Shown: piece after piece, positions 8,902-17,053 of the stretch
Layout of the letters: every line of letters starts with the position of its first letter
Position numbering within the stretch: the first letter of the stretch is position 1
Source: Sphaerospermopsis torques-reginae ITEP-024
GTDB taxonomy: Bacteria; Cyanobacteriota; Cyanobacteriia; Cyanobacteriales; Nostocaceae
Direction: 5' to 3'
DNA: 64,000 nucleotides
NCBI RefSeq assembly: GCF_019598945.1
Contig: NZ_CP080598.1
Location: forward strand, 3,038,001-3,102,000
Translations under genes and position numbers: made by a program
Notes under the pieces: generated by a model
Database searches by the model: none
What the model saw: the letters and a program-made list of their open reading frames with translations, nothing else
Told to the model about the DNA's origin: nothing

Positions 8902-11766
8902 TCACCAATCATTAAGATTGTATTGCTGATTTCGTTTTTTATCTAATAAATATAATTGTTCTACCTGAATTACAGGTTTAGAACGATGAGCTTCTGTTTT
9001 ATCATCTATCCATGTATCAAAAATCAAAGCTCCTTGAATGGCAATTTGACTACCTTTGTGTACATCATTAGCTGCAATTTCCGCAGTCTTTCCCCAAATC
9101 CTTAAAGTAAACCAATCAGGTTCATTATCATTTTTATTACGACGGTTCACAGCTAAAGATAAATTACATCTTATTTTGCCATCTTCAAAATGTTTAACGT
9201 CTGGCTCTTGACCTGCTCTACCCACTAAATTGACGACATTCAAACCGAGAATATCTACACTTTTTTGGTTGTCTTCAGTCCTTTTCTTGTATTCAGAACA
9301 ATCTTTTTGACAGCATTTGCATTTGGGACAAATTAGATACTTACAAGTATCACTCTTACATATATTATTTTTACCAGGTTCTTCATTCCTGATAATATGA
9401 GGATATCCACATTTACCACAATAGGCTAAAATTTTTGTTTTCTCATTACTTCCTAATTTTGTTCCTTGTAATAATCCTCTACCTTGAAAATGGAATATTA
9501 CAAACTCATTTAATTTCAGATTTTCTCTGCGACTATATAAAATATTCAAAGTTTTACAAAAATTTATAATTGTTGGTGATTTTTCAGGAAAATTAGGATG
9601 TTGATCTTTAACAGGATCATATATTTTCAAAGGATGTGGATTTTCATTGTGATTTTTGTGAGTATATAAAATTTCTAAATATTTTAGAGGATCATAATCT
9701 TGATTGTTGCCACCGCTACCAATCATACTCAGAAAATGTCTGAGTATAGCTAAAAATATATGAGGTAATTTAATTCTTTGAGATTTAATAATAAGAATAC
9801 TATCAATAAATTTGCATTCCCATTCAGATAATTTTTGTCTCCAGTTATTAGGTAATTCTCTTTGAGTAGCAAGAAATAAAGGTAAAGCATTATATTGATT
9901 TTCTATTAAGTTAAATTTTTGATAGTCTTCATATTCATTATATGATGGTATTTCCTCATTAGTTAAGTTTCTAAATTCTTCGATGATATTTATTTGGTTA
10001 ACATAAAAATCGTCATCATAATCAAATAACCAGTGAGGATAATAAGGATTATCTTCTTCATGAACTTCATTAATAATATTAATACTTGCTGGAGTTTCCC
10101 CTGAAAACAATTTTTTGTTAAGTTCACTAATATATTCTTTAAGTTCCTTAATATCACTTTTATCAAAAGTTCCCAGTATCTTAATTTGCTCAGAATTGCA
10201 AATATATTGATTTTGTTTTTCTTTTTCTATAGCTTGTATAATATCATTTTTTGTGATGTTTTGATTTTGAGGTTTTTTAGCTAAATCAGCCTTGATGTTT
10301 TGTTCTAATTCTATTTTTTGTTCCTCATTCAATTTATTCGCACAGTACCATATTATATGTATATATTTCTTGGACTTCTTGGATTGATAATCATTCTGAT
10401 ATATAAGAGGGGAAAGAACTCCTATAATTTTAATATCTTGTTCACGATATTCCTTTAATTTTCTAACACAAAATGAGGAGTAAACCTTTGAACTTTGAGA
10501 TGATCTAGCATTTTTAACATCTAAATATATAGGTTGTTTTTCTTTTGTGATTCTAATATCATATTTTTTCCAATCTCCACCATCAGGATGTTCAACTTGT
10601 TTAATCGAAATATCTTCTACATCATATCCAATAGATCCATAGTAGTTTGCTACTAACTTTTCAGCACCACGAGCAGCAACCATTTGTACAAATTCATTAT
10701 CATTATTTTTGACTATCCATTTTTTAATCAATTCTTGTTCATCTTGATTTAAAGAATATAATTCTTGCCAATTACCACATATTTTATGTTCGTCAGGATA
10801 ACCAGATTCTGCAAATTTCTTAACCAGAACGAAGAATTTTTGATATCTTTTCTCTATCTTTTTATGCTTATATTTTTCTGGTGCTACATCCCATAAATAT
10901 CCTTTATATTCTAAGTTTGCTGATAGATATTCAATCTTATTCCAATAATTATCAATTAATTTTTCATCATTCTTATTCATTTTATCTATTAATTCTTCTA
11001 CAATTTCATCTTTTAATTTTTTATCCAAGTCATTAATATATTGATTAACTAACTCAGGATATTCTTGCAAGTTTCTTAAATAGTATCTCAAGTCAGTATA
11101 CTTGATGTATATAGAAGGAATTTTCTGTGCTAATTCTTGTCTAAGTTGAATACTTATACTTACAGATGTCAATAATGTTTTGTTGTCAATGATTTTTGAT
11201 TCTATTTCCTCTAATGAGAGAATATTTAGGTTTATGTGGGCAATGAGACTTTTTATGAAAATAGTAGGATTATTACTGGTTATGTAGTCACATATAGTAT
11301 TTTCATCTTCTATTTTATCAATTAATATTGCTTCACATCTATTATTATTTCTTACTCCAAATGAAACAATATCATCTAACTTTAACTGAGAATGATAATT
11401 GTTTCTAAAATCAATTAGAGAATCATCTTCACATTTAATTTTACTGTCAAAAGTATAATTTTTATTTATTTTATCAACTGTTCCAATATACCTAGATAAT
11501 TGTACATTAATGGCTTCTGACTTACCATCTTTTAACTCAAATTGAATATAAATACGTTCTCCATTTTTTTTATCTTGTTTTAGATAATCTAAAAACTGTT
11601 GGTCAATAATATTTTCCTCATGAAAATAATAACCTTGTTCATACTTTTCATACTTGGACATTTTTGAAAAACTGTCTATATCTTCAGGTCTGACAATAAA
11701 GCCATAATTTTTACCATGACTACCGAACCAATGAATAAAACTTGTATATATCTGCTTAGTTTCCAT
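8902..11766 (-). CDS. multidomain protein: cold-shock-like N-terminus, PD-(D/E)XK core, Cys cluster, SSB domain
   Basis: This 954-residue protein combines parts that seldom occur together. Residues 1-50 resemble a cold-shock motif (KNYGFIV then YYFHEENI), and about 90-150 may be a second OB-like unit. Residues 360-450 carry a DUF3883-like restriction-endonuclease core with E369, D403 (KYDIRI) and D416-V-K418 (YLDVKNAR) in PD-(D/E)XK spacing. Cysteines at 783, 786, 803, 808, 813, 816, 818, 819 and 823 look like zinc ribbons. Residues 838-942 are a single-stranded-DNA-binding OB fold (VNLVGRAGQEPDVKHF, CNLSLAVNRR, WFTLRIWGKTAEIA). I infer a nuclease that binds single-stranded nucleic acid, possibly in phage defence. 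Translation starts at an ATG. Confidence 0.8.
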   Translation of the reverse strand: METKQIYTSFIHWFGSHGKNYGFIVRPEDIDSFSKMSKYEKYEQGYYFHEENIIDQQFLDYLKQDKKNGERIYIQFELKDGKSEAINVQLSRYIGTVDKINKNYTFDSKIKCEDDSLIDFRNNYHSQLKLDDIVSFGVRNNNRCEAILIDKIEDENTICDYITSNNPTIFIKSLIAHINLNILSLEEIESKIIDNKTLLTSVSISIQLRQELAQKIPSIYIKYTDLRYYLRNLQEYPELVNQYINDLDKKLKDEIVEELIDKMNKNDEKLIDNYWNKIEYLSANLEYKGYLWDVAPEKYKHKKIEKRYQKFFVLVKKFAESGYPDEHKICGNWQELYSLNQDEQELIKKWIVKNNDNEFVQMVAARGAEKLVANYYGSIGYDVEDISIKQVEHPDGGDWKKYDIRITKEKQPIYLDVKNARSSQSSKVYSSFCVRKLKEYREQDIKIIGVLSPLIYQNDYQSKKSKKYIHIIWYCANKLNEEQKIELEQNIKADLAKKPQNQNITKNDIIQAIEKEKQNQYICNSEQIKILGTFDKSDIKELKEYISELNKKLFSGETPASINIINEVHEEDNPYYPHWLFDYDDDFYVNQINIIEEFRNLTNEEIPSYNEYEDYQKFNLIENQYNALPLFLATQRELPNNWRQKLSEWECKFIDSILIIKSQRIKLPHIFLAILRHFLSMIGSGGNNQDYDPLKYLEILYTHKNHNENPHPLKIYDPVKDQHPNFPEKSPTIINFCKTLNILYSRRENLKLNEFVIFHFQGRGLLQGTKLGSNEKTKILAYCGKCGYPHIIRNEEPGKNNICKSDTCKYLICPKCKCCQKDCSEYKKRTEDNQKSVDILGLNVVNLVGRAGQEPDVKHFEDGKIRCNLSLAVNRRNKNDNEPDWFTLRIWGKTAEIAANDVHKGSQIAIQGALIFDTWIDDKTEAHRSKPVIQVEQLYLLDKKRNQQYNLNDW

Positions 11767-12271
11767 ATTAATTAGTAGGTTGATTGTAATAGTAAGTACC
11801 TTATTAGTTTACCAAGAAGTGTATAAAATGCAGATAATAAATAATAAATTTTACTGAATTATACATTTGTACACAAAATATTAAGTTAATTAATTATAGC
11901 TATTTATTGTACTTATCATATTTTTAGCTTAACCGCCAACTGCTGATAAATAACATCTAACCACACAGGAATAACAGATTTACCTTCATCTAGGGATGCG
12001 TTAGCGAAACTTACCGTAGGTATTGCCATATCGCTATCAAACTCTACCAAAGAAAGGGAATCATCCTGAGATAACAAGAACATAAACCGCTTCCCCCTAC
12101 CGGAAATAAACAACTCCGGTTCTTGTTCCTTTTACTAATACAAATTGGTAAACATCCAGAAATTGAAACCTGGTGACAAAAACGTAAACACCTTACAACT
12201 TTCGTTTTGTCAAGGCAGACAAACAATTTGGCAAGTGACATCGTTTCTATAGGTGTTTACTTACATAAAAA
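11767..12271. other. gap holding a probable gene remnant
   Basis: The first 150 bases are AT-rich and probably hold the promoter of the 954-residue gene. The rest contains a minus-strand protein-like piece described separately, followed by the tRNA gene. No other feature is seen. Confidence 0.4.
11916..12113 (-). pseudogene. possible C-terminal remnant of an unknown gene
   Basis: A minus-strand frame reads a protein-like 65 residues (DDSLSLVEFDSDMAIPTVSF, then EGKSVIPVWLDVIYQQLAVK). The only starts are a TTG at 12113 or an ATG at 12083, and a different frame (12044-12241) is open just upstream. That pattern would fit an older, longer gene broken by a frameshift and deletion. The family is unknown to me, and a real short gene cannot be excluded. 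Confidence 0.3.
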
Positions 12272-12343
12272 AGCCAGCAGTCAGGATTGAACTGACGACC
12301 TTCCGATTACAAGTCGGATGCACTACCGCTGTGCTATGCTGGC
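12272..12343 (-). tRNA. tRNA-Thr (anticodon TGT)
   Basis: Read on the minus strand, a complete 72-nt cloverleaf folds. The acceptor stem GCCAGCA pairs with TGCTGGC, the D-arm is GCAC/GTGC, and the anticodon stem is TCCGA/TCGGA around the loop CTTGTAA. The variable loop has 5 nt, and the T-arm GTCAG/CTGAC surrounds TTCAATC. The anticodon TGT reads ACA and other ACN codons. The discriminator base is T and CCA is not encoded. It stands alone, upstream of argF on the opposite strand. Confidence 0.97.
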
Positions 12344-12619
12344 GTGTTTTGGTGTGTTGGAGCTTTTGAATCGCCCACCCCACCGACTTCTAATAATAGC
12401 ATAAACCAGAAATTTGTCTAGTAGTTTTCAGAAAAAAATTTTTTTCTGAGTTTATCCATTTAATCAATCCAAAATCCAAAATCCAAAATCTCAAATCCAA
12501 AATCGGACATCCCGTAGATCCAGGTAACAATAATTTGGTACAGTTTTAAGACTGTATACCTGTTGACGCAGTTTATTAAATACACATACACAGATAACTA
12601 TAATATACCAATCATCAGC
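12344..12619. other. gap between tRNA-Thr and argF
   Basis: This contains a short tandem of AATCCAAAATC words (about 12470-12505), a recurring intergenic repeat in this window, followed by AT-rich sequence likely to include the argF promoter. No gene is seen. Confidence 0.4.
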
Positions 12620-13543
12620 ATGGCATCATCATTAGTTGGACGAGATTTATTAGGTTTGGCGGATCTGAGTTCCACAGAACTGCAAGAACTTCTAGAAATG
12701 GCAGCTTTACTCAAGTCACAAAAGCTGACGTTACATTGTAACAAGGTTTTGGGTTTGTTGTTCTCTAAAGCTTCCACCCGCACCAGAGTTAGTTTTACTG
12801 TAGCAATGTATCAACTGGGTGGCCAGGTTATTGATCTTAACCCCAATGTCACCCAAGTGAGTCGGGGTGAACCTGTACAGGATACCGCTAGGGTGTTGGA
12901 TCGTTATTTGGATATCCTCGCTATTAGAACTTTTGCCCAGCAGGAGTTGGAAATTTTTGCTAATTATGCCAAAATTCCCGTAATTAATGCCCTCACAGAT
13001 TTAGAGCATCCTTGTCAGATTTTAGCTGATTTATTAACTATTCAAGAATGTTTTGGCTCTCTGGCAGGTTTAACTCTTACCTATGTGGGGGATGGTAATA
13101 ATGTGGCTAATTCTCTCATGTTGGGTTGTGCTTTGATGGGAATGAATGTGAGAGTAGCTTTTCCTTCAGGATATGCCCCAGATGCGGAAATTGTGGAAAA
13201 AGCTAGGGCGATCGCTGATCATAAAACTGAAGTTATTCTCACCCATGATGCCCAAGCAGCAGCTAAGGGCGCACAGGTTCTTTATACTGATGTTTGGGCA
13301 AGTATGGGACAAGAATCGGAAGCTAATAACCGTCTTCCTATCTTCCAACCTTATCAAATTTCTCAACAATTATTAAGTTTTGCCGATCCCGAAGCAATTG
13401 TTTTACACTGTCTACCCGCCCACCGTGGTGAAGAAATTACCGATGAAGTTATCGAAGGTTCTCAATCAAAAGTTTGGGATCAGGCAGAAAATAGATTACA
13501 CGCCCAAAAAGCTCTACTTGCTAGTATTTTAGAGGTTGTTTGA
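12620..13543 (+). CDS. argF: ornithine carbamoyltransferase
   Basis: This enzyme transfers the carbamoyl group from carbamoyl phosphate to ornithine to make citrulline in arginine synthesis. The carbamoyl-phosphate site SKASTRTRVSF, the HPCQILADLLT motif and the ornithine-side HCLPAHRGEEI motif are all present. I chose the ATG at 12620 (MASSLVGRDLL, 307 residues) because it gives the family's usual length and N-terminus. A TTG at 12563 would add 19 unrelated residues. It is a single gene with no neighbouring arginine genes, and is followed by two strong hairpin repeats. Confidence 0.97.
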   Translation: MASSLVGRDLLGLADLSSTELQELLEMAALLKSQKLTLHCNKVLGLLFSKASTRTRVSFTVAMYQLGGQVIDLNPNVTQVSRGEPVQDTARVLDRYLDILAIRTFAQQELEIFANYAKIPVINALTDLEHPCQILADLLTIQECFGSLAGLTLTYVGDGNNVANSLMLGCALMGMNVRVAFPSGYAPDAEIVEKARAIADHKTEVILTHDAQAAAKGAQVLYTDVWASMGQESEANNRLPIFQPYQISQQLLSFADPEAIVLHCLPAHRGEEITDEVIEGSQSKVWDQAENRLHAQKALLASILEVV

Positions 13544-13578
13544 AAACTTTTTAATGTATAAATAAACCCCTCTCCAAA

Positions 13579-13601
13579 CCTCTCCCCGACGCGGGGAGAG
13601 G
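13579..13601. repeat. 9-bp GC-rich hairpin after argF
   Basis: CCTCTCCCC at 13579-13587 pairs perfectly with GGGGAGAGG at 13593-13601 around a 5-base loop. A second hairpin follows, with CCCCC and TTCCCT pairing to AGGGAA and GGGGG. No T-run follows, so this is more likely a widespread cyanobacterial repeat than a classic terminator, though it could also stop transcription. Confidence 0.6.
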
Positions 13602-13975
13602 CTTTGAAACCCCCATTCCCTTGTAGGGAAGGGGGGAAGGGGGGTTAGGTTTCTAGAGATTATCGGTTTCATCTAATACTTTTCAAACACCCTCTTAGGG
13701 GCAAAGTGAAGAATAGGTGACAGGTGACAGGTGACAGTAAAAAGGCAAAAGGCAAGAGGCAAAAGGCAAGAGTTTATTCTTCCCAATTACCAATTACCAA
13801 TTACCAATTACCAATTACCAATTACCAATCACCTCTTCCCCAATTTAATGAAAAATTTGACAAATAAAACTTTATTTAATTAAAATTACTGATTAATGGT
13901 CGTCGGCACTTAATAAAGGTATTGATTAATTGTTGAGAAATATTTAAATCAATCTTGTTAAGGGAAGATTTTTGT

Positions 13976-13989
13976 AGTACAAATGCTCT
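13976..13989 (+). promoter_or_regulatory. LexA-box-like site upstream of lexA
   Basis: AGTACAAATGCTCT fits the reported cyanobacterial LexA consensus RGTAC-N3-DGTWC-B at all but one informative position (C in place of T in the GTWC half). It lies 33 bases before the lexA ATG, where an autoregulatory operator would sit. The match is by eye; binding is inferred. Confidence 0.5.
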
Positions 13990-14021
13990 AGGAACATTTG
14001 TAATTACTTCCCGATAAAACA

Positions 14022-14633
14022 ATGGAAAAACTAACAGCAGTCCAACAAGAATTGTATGAATGGTTGGTAGAATATATCCGTATTAATCAGTATTCGCCAT
14101 CTATTCGCCAAATGATGCAAGCGATGAATCTCAAGTCACCCGCACCTATTCAAAGTCGTTTGGAACATTTACGCAATAAGGGATACATTGACTGGAATGA
14201 AGGGAAAGCGCGAACAATTAGAATTTTGCGGCCAACTAAGCAAGGTGTACCCATTTTAGGAACTATCGCTGCTGGTGGTTTAATTGAACCTTTTACCGAT
14301 GCGGTGGAACATGAGTATTTAGACTTGGCTAATTTATCTTTACCTCCCCGCAGCTATGCTTTGCGGGTAACGGGTGATAGTATGATTGAAGATTTAATTG
14401 CCGATGGTGATGTGGTGTTTTTGCATCCCGTACTCGAACCCAATCAGTTAAAAAATGGTACGATTGTTGCCGCTAGGGTGGAAGGATACGGTACTACTTT
14501 AAAACGTTTTTATCTGGAAGAAGAGACTGTCACTCTCAAACCTGCTAACCCGAAATATCAACCTATCGAAGTACCCGCTATGCAAGTACAGGTTCAGGGT
14601 TCTTTGGTGGGTGTGTGGCGGAATTATAATTAA
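14022..14633 (+). CDS. lexA: LexA repressor / S24-family autoprotease
   Basis: This 203-residue regulator has an N-terminal winged helix (QYSPSIRQMMQAMNLKSPAPIQSRLEHLRNKG) and a C-terminal S24 peptidase-like domain. The scissile region is ILGTIAAGG, the nucleophile serine lies in VTGDSMIED, and the general-base lysine lies in GTTLKRF. The bond cleaved would be Ala-Gly. In cyanobacteria LexA is tied to DNA damage and also to carbon and redox genes. It is monocistronic, followed by AGGTGAC repeats, and the ATG start gives the usual length. Confidence 0.95.
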   Translation: MEKLTAVQQELYEWLVEYIRINQYSPSIRQMMQAMNLKSPAPIQSRLEHLRNKGYIDWNEGKARTIRILRPTKQGVPILGTIAAGGLIEPFTDAVEHEYLDLANLSLPPRSYALRVTGDSMIEDLIADGDVVFLHPVLEPNQLKNGTIVAARVEGYGTTLKRFYLEEETVTLKPANPKYQPIEVPAMQVQVQGSLVGVWRNYN

Positions 14634-14848
14634 GGTGACAGTGAACAGGTGACAGGTGACAGATGGAAGAGAGAAGAGGAAAAAGATAAATAAAATTCCT
14701 CTGTACTCTCACTTGTAGCGTCACTTGTCAGCTACTATCTTGTTGATTGTCACTTATAAATTACCTAAATTACCGTCCGTCTTGTTGACTTTAATTAGTC
14801 AACTACTATCTTCTTTACTGTCACCTGTCACCTGTCAACTGTCACCTC

Positions 14849-16336
14849 ATGTATTTAACGCGATCGCCAATACAGAAACAAAAACCTCCTGCTTTCTCTC
14901 TCAAGTTACCTTTTGTCAGGGAAAATCAGGGTAGTTATCATGTTCAGTCGTCTTTACCAGGATGTCCAAAAATGCCTGTATCTCTGCATTTGCGGGGATA
15001 TCAGCATCAAGCTATTACTAGCTGGTTTGCTAATAATGGTCGAGGGACTTTAAAAATGGCTACTGGTAGTGGGAAAACGATTACTGCTTTGGCGATCGCC
15101 TGTGAATTGTATAAACAGATAAGTTTACAAGTCTTGTTGGTGGTGTGTCCTTACCGTCATTTGGTTAGTCAATGGGGTAGAGAATGTGAGAAATTTAACT
15201 TACAACCGATTTTGGCTTTCGAGAATTTACGCACTTGGCAAAGTCAACTTTCAATGCAATTATATAATCTGCGTTCCGGTTCTCAAAATTTCGTCACTGT
15301 CATCACCACTAACTCGACTTTAATTAGTGAGGGGTTGCAATCTCAACTTAAATATTTTCCACCTAAAACTTTAATTATTGGTGATGAAGCGCATAATTTA
15401 GGCGCACCCAGGTTAGAAGAAAGTTTACCTCGGAATATTGGGTTACGTCTCGCTTTGTCTGCTACCCCAGAAAGATATTTTGATGATGGGGGTACGGAGT
15501 CTTTATTTGATTATTTTGGTTCTGTTTTACAACCAGAGTTTAGTTTACAGGATGCTATTAATCAAGGGGCTTTAGTCCATTATTTATATTATCCTGTTCT
15601 AGTGGAATTAACGGAATTTGAAAGTATTAATTATTTGAAGTTGACTAAGAGAATAGGGCGATCGCTACAATACAGAGAACGAGAAGAAGGGGATATCGAC
15701 GATTTTGAAGATATTGAAGATATTAAATCTTTATTAATTAAACGTTCTAGGTTAGTAGGTGCAGCAGAAAATAAATTAACTGCTTTAAAAGAATTAATGT
15801 TAAATCGTTTAGATACGAGTCATACATTATTTTATTGCAGCGATGGTTCACAGGAAAGTACACACCGTTCATCTCTGCGTCAACTCAAGGAAGTAGCGAG
15901 AATTTTAGGAGGAGAGTTAGGTTATAAAGTCAGCACCTACACCGCACAGACATCTTTACAAGAACGGGAAATTTTAAGAGAACAATTTGAAAGCGGAAAA
16001 TTACAGGGTTTAGTTGCTATTCGTTGTTTAGATGAAGGTGTGGATATTCCCGCTATTCAAACTGCGGTGATTTTATCAAGTTCTGGGAATCCCCGTCAAT
16101 TTATCCAGCGTCGTGGTAGGGTTTTACGTCCCCATCCTGGGAAGGAGAGAGCGACGATTTTTGATATGATTGTTTTACCTCCTGATTTGGATCGAGAAGC
16201 GATAGAAGTAGAACGCAATTTGTTAAGAAAAGAGTTAAGAAGGTTTGTCGAATTTGCTGATTTAGCTGATAATGCAGGAGAAGCAAGGATGCAATTATTG
16301 AATTTGCAAAAGCGTTACGGTTTATTGGATATATAG
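14849..16336 (+). CDS. DEAD/DEAH helicase, DNA phosphorothioation system restriction protein
   Basis: This superfamily 2 helicase has motif I MATGSGKT, motif II GDEAHN, motif III SATPER and motif VI QRRGRVLR in order across 495 residues. The sequence closely resembles the cyanobacterial proteins named DNA phosphorothioation system restriction protein. It is the first gene of the Dnd island and likely acts in restricting unmodified DNA, since dndF-dndH are absent here. The start is uncertain. The ATG at 14849 follows a TGTCACC repeat, and an ATG at 14972 (MPVSLHLRGYQ) would suffice for the helicase fold. I kept the longer form because SLPGCPKMPVSL looks like genuine protein. Confidence 0.85.
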   Translation: MYLTRSPIQKQKPPAFSLKLPFVRENQGSYHVQSSLPGCPKMPVSLHLRGYQHQAITSWFANNGRGTLKMATGSGKTITALAIACELYKQISLQVLLVVCPYRHLVSQWGRECEKFNLQPILAFENLRTWQSQLSMQLYNLRSGSQNFVTVITTNSTLISEGLQSQLKYFPPKTLIIGDEAHNLGAPRLEESLPRNIGLRLALSATPERYFDDGGTESLFDYFGSVLQPEFSLQDAINQGALVHYLYYPVLVELTEFESINYLKLTKRIGRSLQYREREEGDIDDFEDIEDIKSLLIKRSRLVGAAENKLTALKELMLNRLDTSHTLFYCSDGSQESTHRSSLRQLKEVARILGGELGYKVSTYTAQTSLQEREILREQFESGKLQGLVAIRCLDEGVDIPAIQTAVILSSSGNPRQFIQRRGRVLRPHPGKERATIFDMIVLPPDLDREAIEVERNLLRKELRRFVEFADLADNAGEARMQLLNLQKRYGLLDI

Positions 16337-16864
16337 GGGAATTGGTAATTGGTAATGGGTAATTGGTAATGGGTAATTGGTAATTGGTAAAACGAACCGC
16401 AGAGACGCAGAGGACACAGAGAAAATTCTATCTGTTGTATTATAGATTTATTCCTTTATTTTTCCCTCTTGGGGGGGCGAAAATTGATAGTTGAAGGGTT
16501 GACTCGGCGCTGGGGGCGCGGTATTATTCTAATATAATGGAGTGGTGCTAAAATTTTTAGAGCAAGCTACATCCCATTATTAGAGCTTGTAGATATAATT
16601 CTACCAGGAATAAATAAAAAAAGCAACCCTTTCCAGCCCCAAAATCATAAATTTTTTCTCGATATTTTGCAAACATGAAGGATAAAATTCAATATGATTT
16701 AACTGCAAAGGACGCAAAGGACACAAAGGTAAGAAAAGGTAAGAAAAGGTAAGTATGAAGATAGATCCCCGACTTCTCTAAAAGAGTCGGGGATCTGGAG
16801 TGGTTGTAATGATGCTGACAAAAGTGGTTAAAATAGATGGAAAAGTCTATTTTTACAAACCCTT
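16337..16864. other. gap with ATTGGTAA repeats and a hairpin
   Basis: Heptamer repeats of the AATTGGT type (16338-16390) are followed by an AACCGCAGAGACGCAGAGG word and unique AT-rich sequence. AAGGACGCAAAGG words come next (16706-16750), and then a 12-bp hairpin (16763-16796). No gene is seen. The promoter of the 62-residue gene should lie in the last 70 bases. Confidence 0.55.
16763..16796. repeat. palindromic repeat AGATCCCCGACT...AGTCGGGGATCT
   Basis: A 12-bp perfect stem (16763-16774 with 16785-16796) surrounds a 10-base loop. A related element with the same CTCGACTTCTT...AAGAGTCGAG layout occurs at 55371-55404. It belongs to a dispersed family of imperfect palindromes. Confidence 0.7.
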
Positions 16865-17053
16865 ATGTCCACAGAATCAAATATTGAAGATGTCCAAGCA
16901 CCAATTAATACTGCACCACCGGAAGTAAAACAGATAATAGAGAAAGTTTGTAGGTTAGAAAAATCGAGACTTGCACGGAAAAGCAAAGGTGCAATTAATG
17001 ATGATATTTTAGGAATAATCAAAGAAGCAGTTAAAGAAGTGGTGCAGGAATGA
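16865..17053 (+). CDS. small Dnd-island protein overlapping the SMC-like ATPase
   Basis: This 62-residue protein has an acidic N-terminal half, then a helical part (VKQIIEKVCRLEKSRLARK) and a short second helix (ILGIIKEAVKEVV). Its stop overlaps the start of the next gene as ATGA, so translation is coupled. I do not recognise the family. The tight coupling suggests a small regulator or subunit of the following ATPase. Confidence 0.7.
   Translation: MSTESNIEDVQAPINTAPPEVKQIIEKVCRLEKSRLARKSKGAINDDILGIIKEAVKEVVQE

Larger units (their letters stand above)
13544..14021. other. argF-lexA gap rich in repeats
   Basis: Two GC-rich hairpins (13579-13601 and about 13610-13640) follow argF. Next come AGGTGAC repeats (about 13715-13737), GGCAAAA repeats (13743-13770) and ATTACCA repeats (13784-13829). 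The last 190 bases are unique AT-rich sequence containing the lexA promoter and a LexA-like box. Confidence 0.6.

Noticed and set aside
12044-12241. Cysteine-rich 65-codon minus-strand frame
   Set aside because: Odd composition and no conserved pattern; treated only as possible context for the remnant at 11916-12113.
13579-13601. Intrinsic terminator of argF
   Set aside because: The hairpin is strong but no T-run follows and the same kind of GC-rich palindrome is a known dispersed repeat, so it was listed as a repeat instead.
14725-14934. Short open frame between lexA and the Dnd helicase
   Set aside because: Mostly composed of TGTCACC and CTTGTTGACT-type repeat sequence, and it overlaps the helicase start.
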